Part shown: positions 37,988 through 49,075 of the stretch, piece after piece
Numbering within the stretch: position 1 is the first letter of the stretch
Layout of the letters: the number at the start of each line of letters is the position of its first letter
Origin: Motacilla alba alba
Lineage: Eukaryota; Chordata; Aves; Passeriformes; Motacillidae
NCBI RefSeq assembly: GCF_015832195.1
Contig: NC_052021.1
Location: forward strand, 30,034,786-30,098,785
Reading direction: 5' to 3'
DNA length: 64,000 nt
Position numbers and translations under genes: made by a program
Notes under the pieces: generated by a model
Databases searched by the model: none
Told to the model about the DNA's origin: nothing
What the model saw: the letters and a program-made list of their open reading frames with translations, nothing else

Positions 37988-38452
37988 GTGTGGAGAGGCT
38001 TTCTCCTGAGCCAGGGCTGTGCTGCCTCTGGGAGGAATAGCTCAGTGTGTCACCTACTTATCTCCACAAAGTACTATGTGCCTGATTGTGCGGCCTTCCC
38101 TGCCATTAATGTGCTCACAGGCACATTTAGGCAAAGCAGGGCCACTCCAGCAGTAAATGCTGTTCCTGAGCCCCAGCAGGGGCCACCAAGGGCACTTCTC
38201 CCCAGGGTTTCATGCTGGAGCTCATTCCTGTGCAGCAGGTCAGGATTAGGCCCAGGGCTAGTACCAGCATGGCTCTGGAGAGCCACAGGGAGGGACTGCG
38301 AGGGGCACAGGCAGGAGAATTCTCTGTGCCTAAAGCCAGGGCACTCTCCTCATCCAAATCCCAAAACATTGCATCAATCAGGATATTATTGCCTGCCTTC
38401 CTTCCAAGTGGCCAGCGCAGAACTCCCTGCTGGGATGGGCGCAGTCAATTGA
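37988..38452 (+). other. Longest open frame in the window, probably non-coding
   Basis: The 154-codon frame (starting MWRGFLLSQGCAASGRNSSV) is the longest in the window. It lies in a locally GC-richer stretch where the opposite strand is also open (38074-38369) and another plus-strand frame overlaps it (38212-38511), which is typical of stop-poor composition rather than coding. There is no domain, signal peptide of convincing shape or poly(A) signal nearby. I rate it as chance or at most a short lncRNA-borne frame. Confidence 0.12.
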
Positions 38453-38475
38453 TCAGCAAAGTTGCATCTGGCCTT

Positions 38476-38518
38476 TCTCACTTTGATTCGGGATCAGGAA
38501 TCTCACTTTGATTCGGGA
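38476..38518. repeat. Direct repeat, 18 bp x 2, perfect
   Basis: TCTCACTTTGATTCGGGA occurs at 38476-38493 and again at 38501-38518 with a 7-base spacer. The copies are identical, which suggests a recent local duplication. Confidence 0.95.
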
Positions 38519-40004
38519 GAAAGCTGGGATTTGCCTGTGTCATCCACCTGAGGATTTACAGGCTGCAGCATCACTAACAGCTGTAAATAGAGACACAAAT
38601 TTTCTTGTGGTATGAGCATCATTATGTACCATGTGAGATGTGAATGCCATGCCACATTAGACGAAGATTGCCTCGTTCATGAAAGAGGAAGGGACTGTGG
38701 CGGTGTAGAGCTAAAATTACTTGTGGCAATTTCTTATCCAAATTGAGATTTCCCCTAGACTCCATAAACCAGCTGCTTGCTTATTCCATCACTGCTGAAG
38801 ATGTTAACTGCACAGCATAACAGCCTTATAGAAATGCTGCTTACTTTCCAAAAGCTGAGCATACAATGGACAATGTGCAGGGGTGGTGAGGTTGGCTTCA
38901 CCACTGCAGAAAATTTGCTGAATCAATTTCTGCTGACACAGATTTATGCACATGGCTGCTATATCAATTTATTTTGGATCCTTTCTGGATTCACAGGGCA
39001 ATTATAAAAGATGCAGAGAAAGAAGCCAGGTTATCTCAACAGTCAGGAATAATAACTGTGGATGTGATATTACAGCTCAATGTTACTGCAGCAGCTTCCT
39101 CTTTTTTTAGCAACTGTCCCCAAAGTTTTGCACTTATGAGCATGTGACTTCAAATAGGACAAATAATCAATATGTGTAGCTCCCCTACACCTTTATTTGT
39201 GACCTTTAAATCAGTCACTGGTGTGAAATCCCATCCCATTTGGCCAGGAAGTGTGAGGCAAGGTATGGAATTTTAAATTTTTTAGAAACTTGGGAAAACA
39301 TAAATTATATCCTCAAGGAAAACCAAAGTAAATATGGACAGGGACTCTGCTGAAAAAAAAAAAAGAATAAAATGCTTAAATCCTTTTGGAGCTGGTAACC
39401 AGTTTCAAACAGTTTCTTGTTACCTGTTTGTTAACCTGAAAACAGAACTAAAAACTATCTTAAAACCAGTTCAGAATTTTGTTAACTGGAGGTTTCTCAC
39501 AGGACCTGATCTTCAGAGAGATAGGTGGACATTCAGCATTTTCTCTGTCTCCTCTACACCCTAAAATCACTAATCACAAAACAGAAAAATCTGTTTATAT
39601 GTTTATACCATTTTCTGAGGCCACTCAGATAAAAGACTGCCTATATATTGAAGGTATCTTTCTATACAGATATGTGTGCCAGGAAATAAAATATACACAC
39701 TGAAGAGCTCCTGCCTAGGACTCAGGTATTTCTGTTCATCACCAGCTGGAGCTGTTGTGAGTTGTCACAAGGTAAGCTTGGAAAGCCTGCACTGCCTGTC
39801 ACTTATTTTGTGATAAATTTTTTAAAATGCACAGGATGGTGTTTTGCCAGACTCCCTGGCAGTTTAGAGGAGTGGCAAATTTTGTCCTTTACATCAGGTT
39901 AAGTGGAAATTAAAAAATGGTGTTGGTTGACAACAAATGAAGGGCATGAAAATATTCCTGTAACACAGGACTTGCAGCAATCTAATAACAAACCTTGTGG
40001 AAGA
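38519..40004. other. Unique non-coding DNA
   Basis: No gene or repeat is recognised. Frames are at most 76 codons. An A run of about 12 lies near 39353-39364. Confidence 0.55.
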
Positions 40005-40110
40005 TGCTAATATTGCAGGAATTTAATTGTGTTTATCCAGGGCAGAATACTCATTAATTGCCTATTTAATCATGTTTATAATTAAACTCGTTATAACAAT
40101 GATTCATGCA
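40005..40110. promoter_or_regulatory. Homeodomain/SOX motif-dense block, candidate enhancer
   Basis: Within about 85 bases there are ATTTAATTG (40021), ATTAATTG (40053), TTTAATCATG (about 40066), TAATTAAA (40079) and a SOX-type AACAATG (40095). The block is not part of a recognised repeat. Regulatory function is inferred from motif density only. Confidence 0.3.
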
Positions 40111-40280
40111 GCAGCTTCTCTAACTCCATAGGCAGGACAGTATTATTTCCTCCTGACTGTTTTCTCATTCAGGCTGGAGATTCCTGGTGTCACCTACAGG
40201 CTGATGCTTCCTATGAGCAGGTGAGTATGGACAGGGAAAGCTGTTCTCCAAGGAGCGAGGCTCTGCTATGGCTGCCCCAC

Positions 40281-40355
40281 TTGTTTGTTTATTTAATTGG
40301 ACTATTTACTATTAAACAAACAAAATACTTTGTTTGTTTATTTAATTGTACTATT
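40281..40355. repeat. Direct repeat with embedded perfect palindrome
   Basis: A 26-base unit at 40281-40306 recurs at 40330-40355 with one G-to-T difference. Between the copies, TAAACAAACAAA at 40313-40324 is the exact reverse complement of TTTGTTTGTTTA at 40329-40340, with a 4-base loop ATAC. The arrangement of two direct copies plus an inverted copy is typical of replication template switching. Confidence 0.95.
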
Positions 40356-40759
40356 GGCTTTTTGAAAAAAAAAAAATTCTTGTGTTTACCCTTCCTGTTC
40401 CTTTAAAGCTTTCAGCCAGGTGCCACTGAATGTGACACAGCTGCTGACATCAAAACTCATCCCCACTCTGCATGCAGAGTGACTGCTTTGGGATTCAGGC
40501 TGTGGAAGGGGACAGGGGCTGGGAGCTGAGGATGGCTGAGCATTCTCAGGGACCCTGCAGGGACAAGGTGAGCTTTTGGCACGGGGTCTCACAGCAGCGC
40601 TGTGTCGGTGACAGGCGTGGCTTGGCAAAGTGTCTGCAGCTCAGCACTGAGGGGACTGGGGACCCAAGAGGGTCCAACGCAATATTTCATTTCTTTTTAG
40701 ATAGAATTACATGATTCGTGTCAACTAAGAGCATTTAGTCTTCTTCCAGCTCCACTGTC

Positions 40760-40895
40760 AAGCATTTTGCAAATGAGTTCAGCATCATTATCCCCAATTT
40801 GCAGACGAGGAGGTTGAGGCAGCAAATACACCTCATCCAGAGTCAGACAATGAGAGGGCATTGAAAGCTGATTCTCTGAGATCCACCAGGTCCCT
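40760..40895 (-). mobile_element. MIR-like SINE relic
   Basis: AGCATTTTGCAAATGAGTTC, then AGCATCATTATCCCCAATTT, GCAGACGAGGAGGTTGAGGC and GAGTCAGACAATGAGAGGG follow the reverse complement of MIR (ATTATCCCCATTTTACAGATGAGGAAACTGAGGC...GGTCACACAGC). The order and spacing match. MIR is a tRNA-derived SINE family that was active before the amniote radiation and survives as rare relics in birds. Confidence 0.75.
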
Positions 40896-43800
40896 TATTC
40901 ACTGGACAGCCCACTTGAAGCAATATTATGTTCTTTGGGTTTTTTTAATTTTCATTTTTTAACAGATAAAATATTAAAATGCAGTGCAGTACAGCTCATT
41001 CTTTCACTGAGCACAAGAGCTTCAGTTCTTGCAAGAGACAGGTTAAAATATCTGGGGACATGTGTGCATGTGTATATATGGCTACAGACACATAATTAGT
41101 TCCTTCTGCTCAATACTACTTGCACATCATAGTTAAAATTCTGGAAGATAAACTAGGAAACCATATTTTCAGCAGTCTTAACAGCACTGTCATAAAAATT
41201 CACAGCAGACTGAAAATATCTCAGCTCAGGAGCTAATTACTTGAAAACATTTTTTTTTTTTCTGGAAAAATCTTGTTTTCCCCTTGAGGCAGTGAGTTAG
41301 AAAGTGTATCCTTGTTTAAGTCTCCACACCCCCCTTCCCTCATCTGCTGTAACTGAAAAACAGCTCCGTTATTTAGTTAAAACAATTGCAGACAAATTGA
41401 ATCTGTAATGAGGATCAATTACTATTGGTATCTTGGAATGTTTTTACATAATTAAGTTCTAAACTTTCCCAAGCAGGTCTGGCTGCATAGGAATTAGAGA
41501 TGAGGATGTGAGTCAGCACATGAGGCTGCTACAGAGCAGTGCAAAACCTGGAGCACTGGGAAAGCCCTGGGTGCTTTTTATTCCTCTGACTTGCAGAAGT
41601 GATCCAACTCTCCACTGAAGATCTAGAGCCTTGTTTGGGAGGGCTGGATGAGTCCATCAATCAAAAAATGTTTTGATCTAGAAAAGACTTTTGTAATTTA
41701 GGTCTTGAAGGGGAGTAATTTTGCACCAACCTTCAAACTCAGTAAGGTGATAAATGAAGGTTCCATGGCAAGACTGAGATGTCTGTACCCATGCAGTGCC
41801 ATTGCAGCTCTTCATTGCTTCATCAGAGATGCAGCTAGGTGGGAACCCACTTCAATTCTCCTTACACAGCTGTTCAAAGATGCTTTCTCTCTAAGTTTGA
41901 CTACAAGAAGGTCGTTTTTGTGGGCTGATTTCCAGTGGGCTGGTGCCTCCTGACCTCAGCAAATGATCAGATCGTTCATAAGGAAAGACTTCCCTAGAAC
42001 AAAAGTCAGCGTTGATTGCTTGTTCAGGAAATTAGCTCCCTTTTCAGCATGCTGGAAGAAAAATACTCGAAGATCTGAGAAGCAGGAAGAAGAATAATGG
42101 AAAATCATCTTAAAAATCCTTCTCTCCTGTGAAACAGTGGTACCAGCTGAACACAGTCACACACTCGTATTTGTTGGGACCAAGTCACTGTCTTGCATTT
42201 GGCCCAGGAAACTCTCAGAGCATCATGCCTGTTCTGCTATCTAGTGGCTATTCTTAAAAATACATCCAGTGCCACGCAGCCTTTAAAAATAATTAATCCT
42301 GCTTTTCCCCTCCTCCTTTATCGTATAACTTGTTCAATTATATTGTCTTTTCTTGTCTCAATTCCTATCTACAATTATAGCTCCCCAAAGCAGCTATTGT
42401 ATAACCTGTGGGTCTTGGATTAAGTTCAGTAGTCTAGTTGACCCTCCTCCTGACCTTCACTTAATTAAATACAGGATTAAGCCCAAGACGTTTGCAACTC
42501 CAGGCTCAGGTTAAAGCAGAGGGAGCTCAGAGCTGGCAGTGAACTGTCTGATGTTCATGAATGAGCTCACCTGGCCTTGTGAAACAGCAGAAAGTGCCTG
42601 TTGCTCTGAAAGGGCCCCTGCTTTTAACTCTTTCCTGGTGAATCCCTCCCTGCCTGTGAATGGAGCCGTGGGGGAGGATGGGAGAGGTGCTGCTGAGCAG
42701 CACAGGGGTGGATAGCTGCAGCTGCCTTCCCCACGTCATGGTAAAAATGAGAAACACAAAGTCTCACCACCAGTTTTGGAAGAAGTTCAATGTCAGAGAG
42801 GCTGTTAAGGGCTCTGAGTGCTACCCCAGTGACCTGAGGAGGTTTTCAATAACTTTAATCAGCACATTGTTTTCCTCCTCCAGTTTTCTGCTGCCAGGGC
42901 TCGGGATCAGCCCCAGTAGATAATCAGCATTTCTTTGAAGCTCACATGGAAGCATGGATTATCTTTTTTGCTGTCAGAAACACGGACTAGTTAAAACTAA
43001 AATAAGTCATAAATCAGCAGAAAAGGGCACCTAATTATAAAAAATGGTATATATAAAACAATTCTCTCTTCTGAAAGCACAAGAATGAGTATTCTTCTAA
43101 AAGAAAAAAAAAGTAAAGTTATTTACATTTAACCCTGGACAGAGAGCATTCATGTTTGACTGAAATAAAACAGAATAACAGCCTTGGGTGTGTTGGGACT
43201 CCCTGCATTTCTTTCTGAAGCACACACCATCCTGTGTCAGCTCTGGGGTATTAGGGTGAGGAGTTGCCCAGGTTAGAGCTGTGGGTGCAGGGACACTTTG
43301 GTACAGCTGAGCTTTCCTAGAGCAGTTGTGTGGATATTCCCCAAAGCTTTCTTCCAGAACCTGAATTACCAGAGCCTGAGTTAACAAAATCAGCAGCTTA
43401 TCCTATATTCCTGTATAAAAGGGAAGAGAAACAACCCCATGCTGGGCCAAATCTCCAGATAGTGTGAAACAAAAGAGAAAATGGATCAAAACTGATTTTC
43501 CCTTTTTCACTTTTTCTTCTAGTCTGGGGCACTTGAAAACAGCCTGTTAAATTTTACAGAGCAAATCCAAAGCCTCACACTTAACGGGGATAATACAGAC
43601 GTTACATTCTGTACATTTCCCAAGGTGTCTGGCCATAAATGGGAATTTTGAGGAAGAACATCCCATTATTACTGTTAAGGGACTTTTTGGAGGGTTGACT
43701 GTATAGGATGCAGGACTTAATGGAGCTTTTAAGTGCACACAAGAAATCCTGCTGTGTTCCAATAGTCAGAGCATGAGGATGAAATCTGGAAACAGTTGGG

Positions 43801-45024
43801 AGACAAGGTCCCAGACTACAAAAACTTCTGGTTTAAGCAAGTGGGTAATTCTTATTGAAAATTGAATTTGTACTTAAACATTTTACACATTGAAGGATAA
43901 AACATCTCTGTCTTTGCTAGCCCAAGCAGAAATAAAGGGAGAAAACCTGAAAAAAATCAAGGGTTATTGAACAGTTCAGTGAAAGTTCAGTGCTTAGTTT
44001 GCATCCTCCAATACTTACCTGCAGACCATTTTTTCCCAGTGTGAGACGAACACTGAGCTGGTAAATTACAAATTCCCTGAAAAAAATCAGTGGTTTTCTG
44101 CATATCAAGCTACAATCTCTTCACCATGAATCAAACCCAGCAGGCACAAGGCCCAGCAGCAGCAGCTCTGAAGAGACTCAGTGAGTGCACCAGCCAGTGA
44201 AAGAACAATTCCAACCACATTATTCAGGGTGTCTTGTATCATCTCTATAAGGTATATTGACATTTTCTTGCGCTGTCTGCTTTGCAAATGTCATGTCACA
44301 CAGGATAAAATGAAGAGCAGTACCAGGAAAACCACATAATCTGACTGGGTCAGGGACTGAGCTCCTGGGAAAGCCACAGGAGAACTCTCAGCCTGAACTT
44401 TGCCAGGTAATCAGCATTCAGGTACTTCAGGCTTTTAAATCCATGGCATTAGTTGAAGAGCGTTTGTCTAAGATGTCCGTCACTGGTGACAAAGAGTTTG
44501 TTTGTTTTTAAAATCTTCTTTAAATCTAATGGGCTACTGAATCTCCCCAAACTCCATTTGACAGTATTATTTTTCCAGATTAATTTTTTTTTAAGAACAA
44601 AGGAGCTTGACACCCCATACAATGTGGAATAAAAACTTTGAAAATGAATAAAAAGCAAGCCCGTGACTAATACATTCACTATGTGAAGGAGCAATGGCTT
44701 AGTGGATCTCCTATTTCATAGGCAAAAATGCAGAGATTGCCTCTTTTGTCAGTTCATAGATAAAATCCTATTCTTTGTAATCCCTGAAGAAACAAATCAA
44801 ATAAGCTCTGGCTGAGCTAACCATTTTCAATCCATCAAAGCAATCAAATTCTGTTTACCTGAATCAGAATGATTTCTAAAATGTTATTAAAAAGTAAAAT
44901 GGAGTTTAACTATTCCAAAAAACTGAAAATGATGTGCAAACACAAAAGGGATAAGATTTCAGTAATTATGTAGACACAAAGTCGGTGCCATCATTTGTAC
45001 CACAATACAATGTAGCTATGGCAT
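40896..45024. other. Unique non-coding DNA
   Basis: No supported gene. A strong polypyrimidine acceptor (CACTTTTTCTTCTAG) ends at 43522 but has no convincing downstream donor. Frames reach 96 codons without family resemblance. T runs occur near 41251-41261. Confidence 0.5.
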
Positions 45025-45260
45025 ATAAAGATAAAGCTTCCTTTGTCTAACATTACTGCTGCAAGTGATGCATAAACATAATTAATGTAAGAAGTCTTCA
45101 AAGGGGCGAATATTCATTTAGTCAGTTAGTTTTATTGCTCTTTCAGGCAAACAAAAGTTTTATAATTTAATAAACCAATTAACTGATTATATATTTCACC
45201 CAAAATATTTGTGTATCACACATTACTATCATTTCACCAATTGCCATGGTTTTTCACACA
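45025..45260. promoter_or_regulatory. AT-rich conserved-looking block, candidate enhancer
   Basis: This repeat-free block carries a SOX-type CCTTTGTC at 45040-45047 and several homeodomain cores: CATAATTAATG near 45077, ATAATTTAATAAACC near 45162, AATTAACTGATTATATA near 45178. Function is inferred from motif content alone. Confidence 0.27.
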
Positions 45261-45730
45261 ACAGAGCCAGCGTGTGGTGCTACAGTTAAGGCATTGCATT
45301 TAATGTTCATTTGCTTTGCCCATTATTCTGGAATGAATGCAATGAGAGGCTTCTGCCAAACTAGATTCCCCAAATTCAGCATCAGGGTTCATCCAAACCC
45401 TGTGCTGTAGTACCTCTGAAATAAAATCATTATGTCGGTCCTCTGTTGCCATCCTTGAACTGATTTACATGAAAAATAGGGTTTTTGTTTGGCTTTTATT
45501 TCATATATTCATTTAGGAGGGTTCATAGTTAGATTTTGCCTTCAGTCTACACTTCAAGAATAGCTTTGCTTCTTTAGTTGCTGAGATCTAATAAAGACTG
45601 TGACATCTGCCATTGTACTTCTGTGCTCTGTCAAAACACAGTCCTAAATTTGTCAAAGCTAGGACACAGCAATTATGTCCTTGTTCAGTGTGGAATAAAA
45701 CCTCATCTGATAGTTATTTCATTGCATAAT

Positions 45731-45857
45731 GAGAGGCAGCATATGCCAGTGGTTAGCATGAGACTGAAAGTGGGAACTCAGCCATCTGTTTCCAGCAAAA
45801 ACAGTGCCTGTGTGTTTCTGGAAAAATCTTGTCCCTCTTGTGCCTCAGTTTCTCAAG
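45731..45857 (+). mobile_element. Near full-length MIR-like SINE relic
   Basis: The 5' tRNA-like head is visible as GAGGCAGCATATGCCAGTGG followed by TTAGCATGAGACTGAAAG, matching the MIR pattern GTGGTTAGAGCACGAGACTGG. The core ends with TGTGCCTCAGTTTCTCAAGG at 45840-45859, matching the MIR segment TGTGCCTCAGTTTCCTCATC. The distance between head and core fits the family. An open frame over 45578-45958 crosses this SINE and is therefore very unlikely to be a gene. Confidence 0.75.
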
Positions 45858-45860
45858 GAA

Positions 45861-47771
45861 AAATTATGAATAAATTGCTCTGCAGCTTCTTAAAATGTGA
45901 GAGCCATTCCCACTGCTCTGACATGGCCTGCCAGGAGCAGAAAGGGCTCGTGCACTAAATTATGTCCAGCCAAAGCCTATTCTGCCTCATGGTACAGCCC
46001 CACTCTCAGCTCCATGGATTGCTGGAGCCAGGGATGACCATCCATGGAAGTTCAGTGGGCAAAATACTCAGGCAGCAAAACTGTCCTAGAGGAAATAATT
46101 AAACCCCTCTTTTGGGCTCTGAAAATCAGCAGTGAGTTTTAGTTCAGAAACTTCTATTTTGTGAAGAAATACAATTCCTAGAAACTTTGGAATCTGCAGT
46201 GCCTCCCTAGGCCCTCCCTGTATGAGTCAGAGCCCATCAGTGCCTGTTTCTTCTCAAAACTTCATTGTGTTTCAGTATGTCTGGAGGAACCAAGAGGCAC
46301 TTAGTCCAGCTGCACTTTTTTTTTTTTTCAATCCTCTTCTTTCTGTGCGTGTTGTTTTTTAAAGAAAAAAATTACTATTTCTGCAACTATTGGTAGTAAG
46401 AAGACCAAATTATTGTTTTCTCAAAAAAAGAAAAAAAAACCCCACAGACACCCCCCCGACACACACACAACTCTTGATACTTTGTCTTTGCAGCTGGTAG
46501 TTCAACTTTCATATTTTGCTTTCCCAAGCAGCAAGGTGCTCAGCTGCATTGATAAGTTTTAAGTAATGAGGAATACACCAAAAATGTGCAGTGCTGTCCC
46601 TCTCATATACACATGCACAACCACACACACTCACAAAATACTCAGAACATTAAAGAAAGCTGTTAAGCTAATCTGGTGCATCTAAATGGGCAATATATAT
46701 TGAATCCATGCTCCATTGATCATAATTATTGCGGTGCCCTTTATCAAGTAACCATCTTAAACCATTATTTAGAGATCATTTTGCTTTCCATTACTGTCAC
46801 TATATTGCAGAATTTGCTAGGAATTGGCAGCTGTGTGATAGAGGGGTGTGCAGTTGTATTAGTCTGGAATCTGCTCCTGTTATCCAACAATGTTTCTAAA
46901 ATGAGAGACTTAGTGCCGTGTTCACACAACTTTTGGGCAGCCTTTAACTTCATTCTGGAGTGACAAGTCACTCACATAAGCTTTGTTTGCCACAGAACTC
47001 CTTCCCACCTCGAATTCTTTGCATATTTCCCTTAAAATTAATTTGTCTTTTTTATGAAAGCACAGCCTGTGTGTATTGAAAAGCATTTCTTAAGATGTAA
47101 CCAAGAGTTGCTAAATGGCTGCACTACTGCTCTGTGTGTTTGAAATGATTTATGAACCTCCACAAAATCATTATTACTCTTTAGGTTATGTGAAAGAAGG
47201 AAAGAGCAGTATTTTATTCTCAGCTGGCCCTCTCAAACCATGCATCACACAAACAATAACACGATTGCAGGAAACTCAGTCTAGGAACATCTGAAGCTAA
47301 ATTCAAAGTACAGTATTTTCACAAGTACTCAGAAAACACCTGGCTTGTTTGCCTTGTAAGAAGATTAGAGGAACACAGTGAGAAAGAGGAAAACATGGCT
47401 CTTAATGAGACCAGCATCATTTTAGACTGAATCCCTATCCCAAGCCTCTCAAAGTAATGCACCTGGCATGTGCTGCATGCTGTGATATTAATAGATGTAT
47501 CAGGAGCACAGGTGTTTAAGCTGATATTTGCCAGTTTAACCAGGTGGTAAGGAGATTTTAATGTCTCACAAAAGTAAGAGGATGGAAAAACAGAAGTTTC
47601 AGACACTCATCATCAGTGTTAGGCTATGAAATGGTACTAAACATGTTGGATATAACTAAATCAGCATTAATCTTACGACTTACAGCGAGGTGCACAGCAT
47701 ATTAAGAGATCAGTTCAACTCCTGATCAGAGTTTGTCCCAGGCCTTAACACTGAACTGTGAGAGTCCTTAT
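45861..47771. other. Unique DNA with small AC-rich tracts
   Basis: No gene is supported. Contains a 13-T run at 46316-46328, an A-rich/C-rich/ACACAC junction at about 46427-46470 and an interrupted CA-rich tract at 46604-46636. Nothing else is recognised. Confidence 0.55.
46427..46470. repeat. A-rich, C-run and (AC)n simple-sequence patch
   Basis: An A-rich stretch passes into CCCCACAGACACCCCCCCG and then ACACACACAC. Confidence 0.8.
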
Positions 47772-47960
47772 GAGCAGCCTGGATACTCAGGAGCCCTGTG
47801 TATATCACAACCCAAGTGACCTCTGGAAAAAATAATCTAACCTTTCAAAGCTTTTTTCTCCTATCTGTAAAATGAAGATAATAACCCTTCCTAATCTCAG
47901 GACTTGTGAGACTTTAATTGATTATTAGCATTTGTATAATCATTTTGAGCTCTAGAGGAT
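47772..47960 (+). mobile_element. MIR-like SINE relic, 3' half clear
   Basis: AAGTGACCTCTGG, CTAACCTTTCAAAGC, CTATCTGTAAAATGAAGATA followed by ATAACCCTTCCTAA matches the MIR 3' half (TGACCTTGGGCAAGTCACTTAACCTC...CATCTGTAAAATGGGGATAATAA). The following GACTTGTGAGACTTTAATTG fits the position of the family's GTTGTGAGGATTAAATGAG. The upstream part is too diverged to define. Confidence 0.75.
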
Positions 47961-49039
47961 GTCTATGCAGTGCATAAGTAATGTAACAGGTAAACACCCT
48001 GCTCAGCCATGGGGACAGTCATCAAATCTTATCTCATTGGGGCTTAAGGTCAAAGGCAGAGAGAAGGTACCTGAACCTGATAAGGGCTTAAGTGTTACAG
48101 GAGAACTACTTATGTTCTGAAGAAGTCACCTCTATCACTTTCTTCTTGCCTCTAATCTGCTCTCAGATGCTGTGTCTGCCACTATCAAGCTATGATCTCT
48201 CTCTTTCTCCATGCCTGAGGAAGAGCATATTGACTAAACTGGGTAGGCAAGCCAGGGGAGAAAATGTTTAGTGTCCTCACAGACAACAGCAGCTCTGAGT
48301 TTGCTCACTTCTTGTCTCTGTCTAATCTCTTCCAGCCTCCTTAGTCCATCAAAAGCCTTGGTGGAGGAAAGTGAAGCAATGAGATGAATTTGACTGACAA
48401 AACACTAATATTGCTCAGAGAGCAGGTAGGCTGTTTCAGTGTTGAGACCACTCATAAATATAGATGTACAACCACATGTCTGATATAATCTTAAAGCTTT
48501 TTTACTCTGCAGCCACCCTGGGTGTACATTATCATTACACAGTAGAGTAATGGCACAACTGTGAGCAGGACAAAGAACCTTCTGTTTGTGCAAGGTTTTA
48601 ACAGAGGTATTTGGATGCTAAAATTTGCAGTATGGGATGCTCTACAACTGGCATCTTGAGATCTGAAATATTTTTTCCAATTGCTCTGGCTGTGGAAGTC
48701 AGTAGGGCAGCCCCTAAGGACCTGTGAAGGAAAAAACTGGGAGGTGTGGGATCAGGTGTGATTGATGGTGTAAATCAAGTAGAACAGAGTCCATGTCAAT
48801 TCAGGTCTCACATACATTTGGTCACTGCTTTCATGTGCTTTGTTTTCAACTCCATCTGAAACTGCAGTGTCTGTGAATATTTCTCAGCTGCAGTAGACTG
48901 GGAATTACCACCCACTCATTGTGGCTGCACAGAAGAAAGCCAATATGGACCATTCAGAATGAACTCTTACTTGTGTGAGATGTAGCAAAATGAAGCTCAC
49001 TGTCCCCTGAGCAAGGCTAAAGGCCAGTGCCCACAGACA

Positions 49040-49075
49040 CAGAAGAGTAGCTTTGATGGACCATTGGTCTCCTCT
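49040..49075 (+). mobile_element. Possible fragment of an old CR1 3' end
   Basis: GCTTTGATGGACCATTGGTCT resembles the phrase TAGATGGACCATTGGTCTGA seen near the 3' end of old sauropsid CR1 copies. Only about 20 bases match well, so this could be chance. Confidence 0.25.

Larger units (their letters stand above)
33917..38475. other. Unique non-coding DNA with TA microsatellite
   Basis: No gene is supported. The only discrete feature is the TA tract near 36282-36317. The frames of up to 78 codons are unremarkable. From 37,980 the DNA becomes more GC-rich and carries several overlapping frames (up to 154 codons at 37988-38452) without any domain. Confidence 0.5.

Noticed and set aside
37988..38452. 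154-codon open frame, the longest in the window
   Set aside because: The opposite strand and another forward frame are also open over the same GC-richer stretch, and there is no domain, repeat-protein pattern or transcript signal. It is likely chance.
43500..43640. Strong acceptor CACTTTTTCTTCTAG at 43522
   Set aside because: The only nearby donor-like site (CAAG|GTGTCT, about 43633) is weak and no frame resembles a protein.
45578..45958. 126-codon open frame that could be a small gene
   Set aside because: It runs across a MIR-like SINE (45731-45857), so its length is coincidental.
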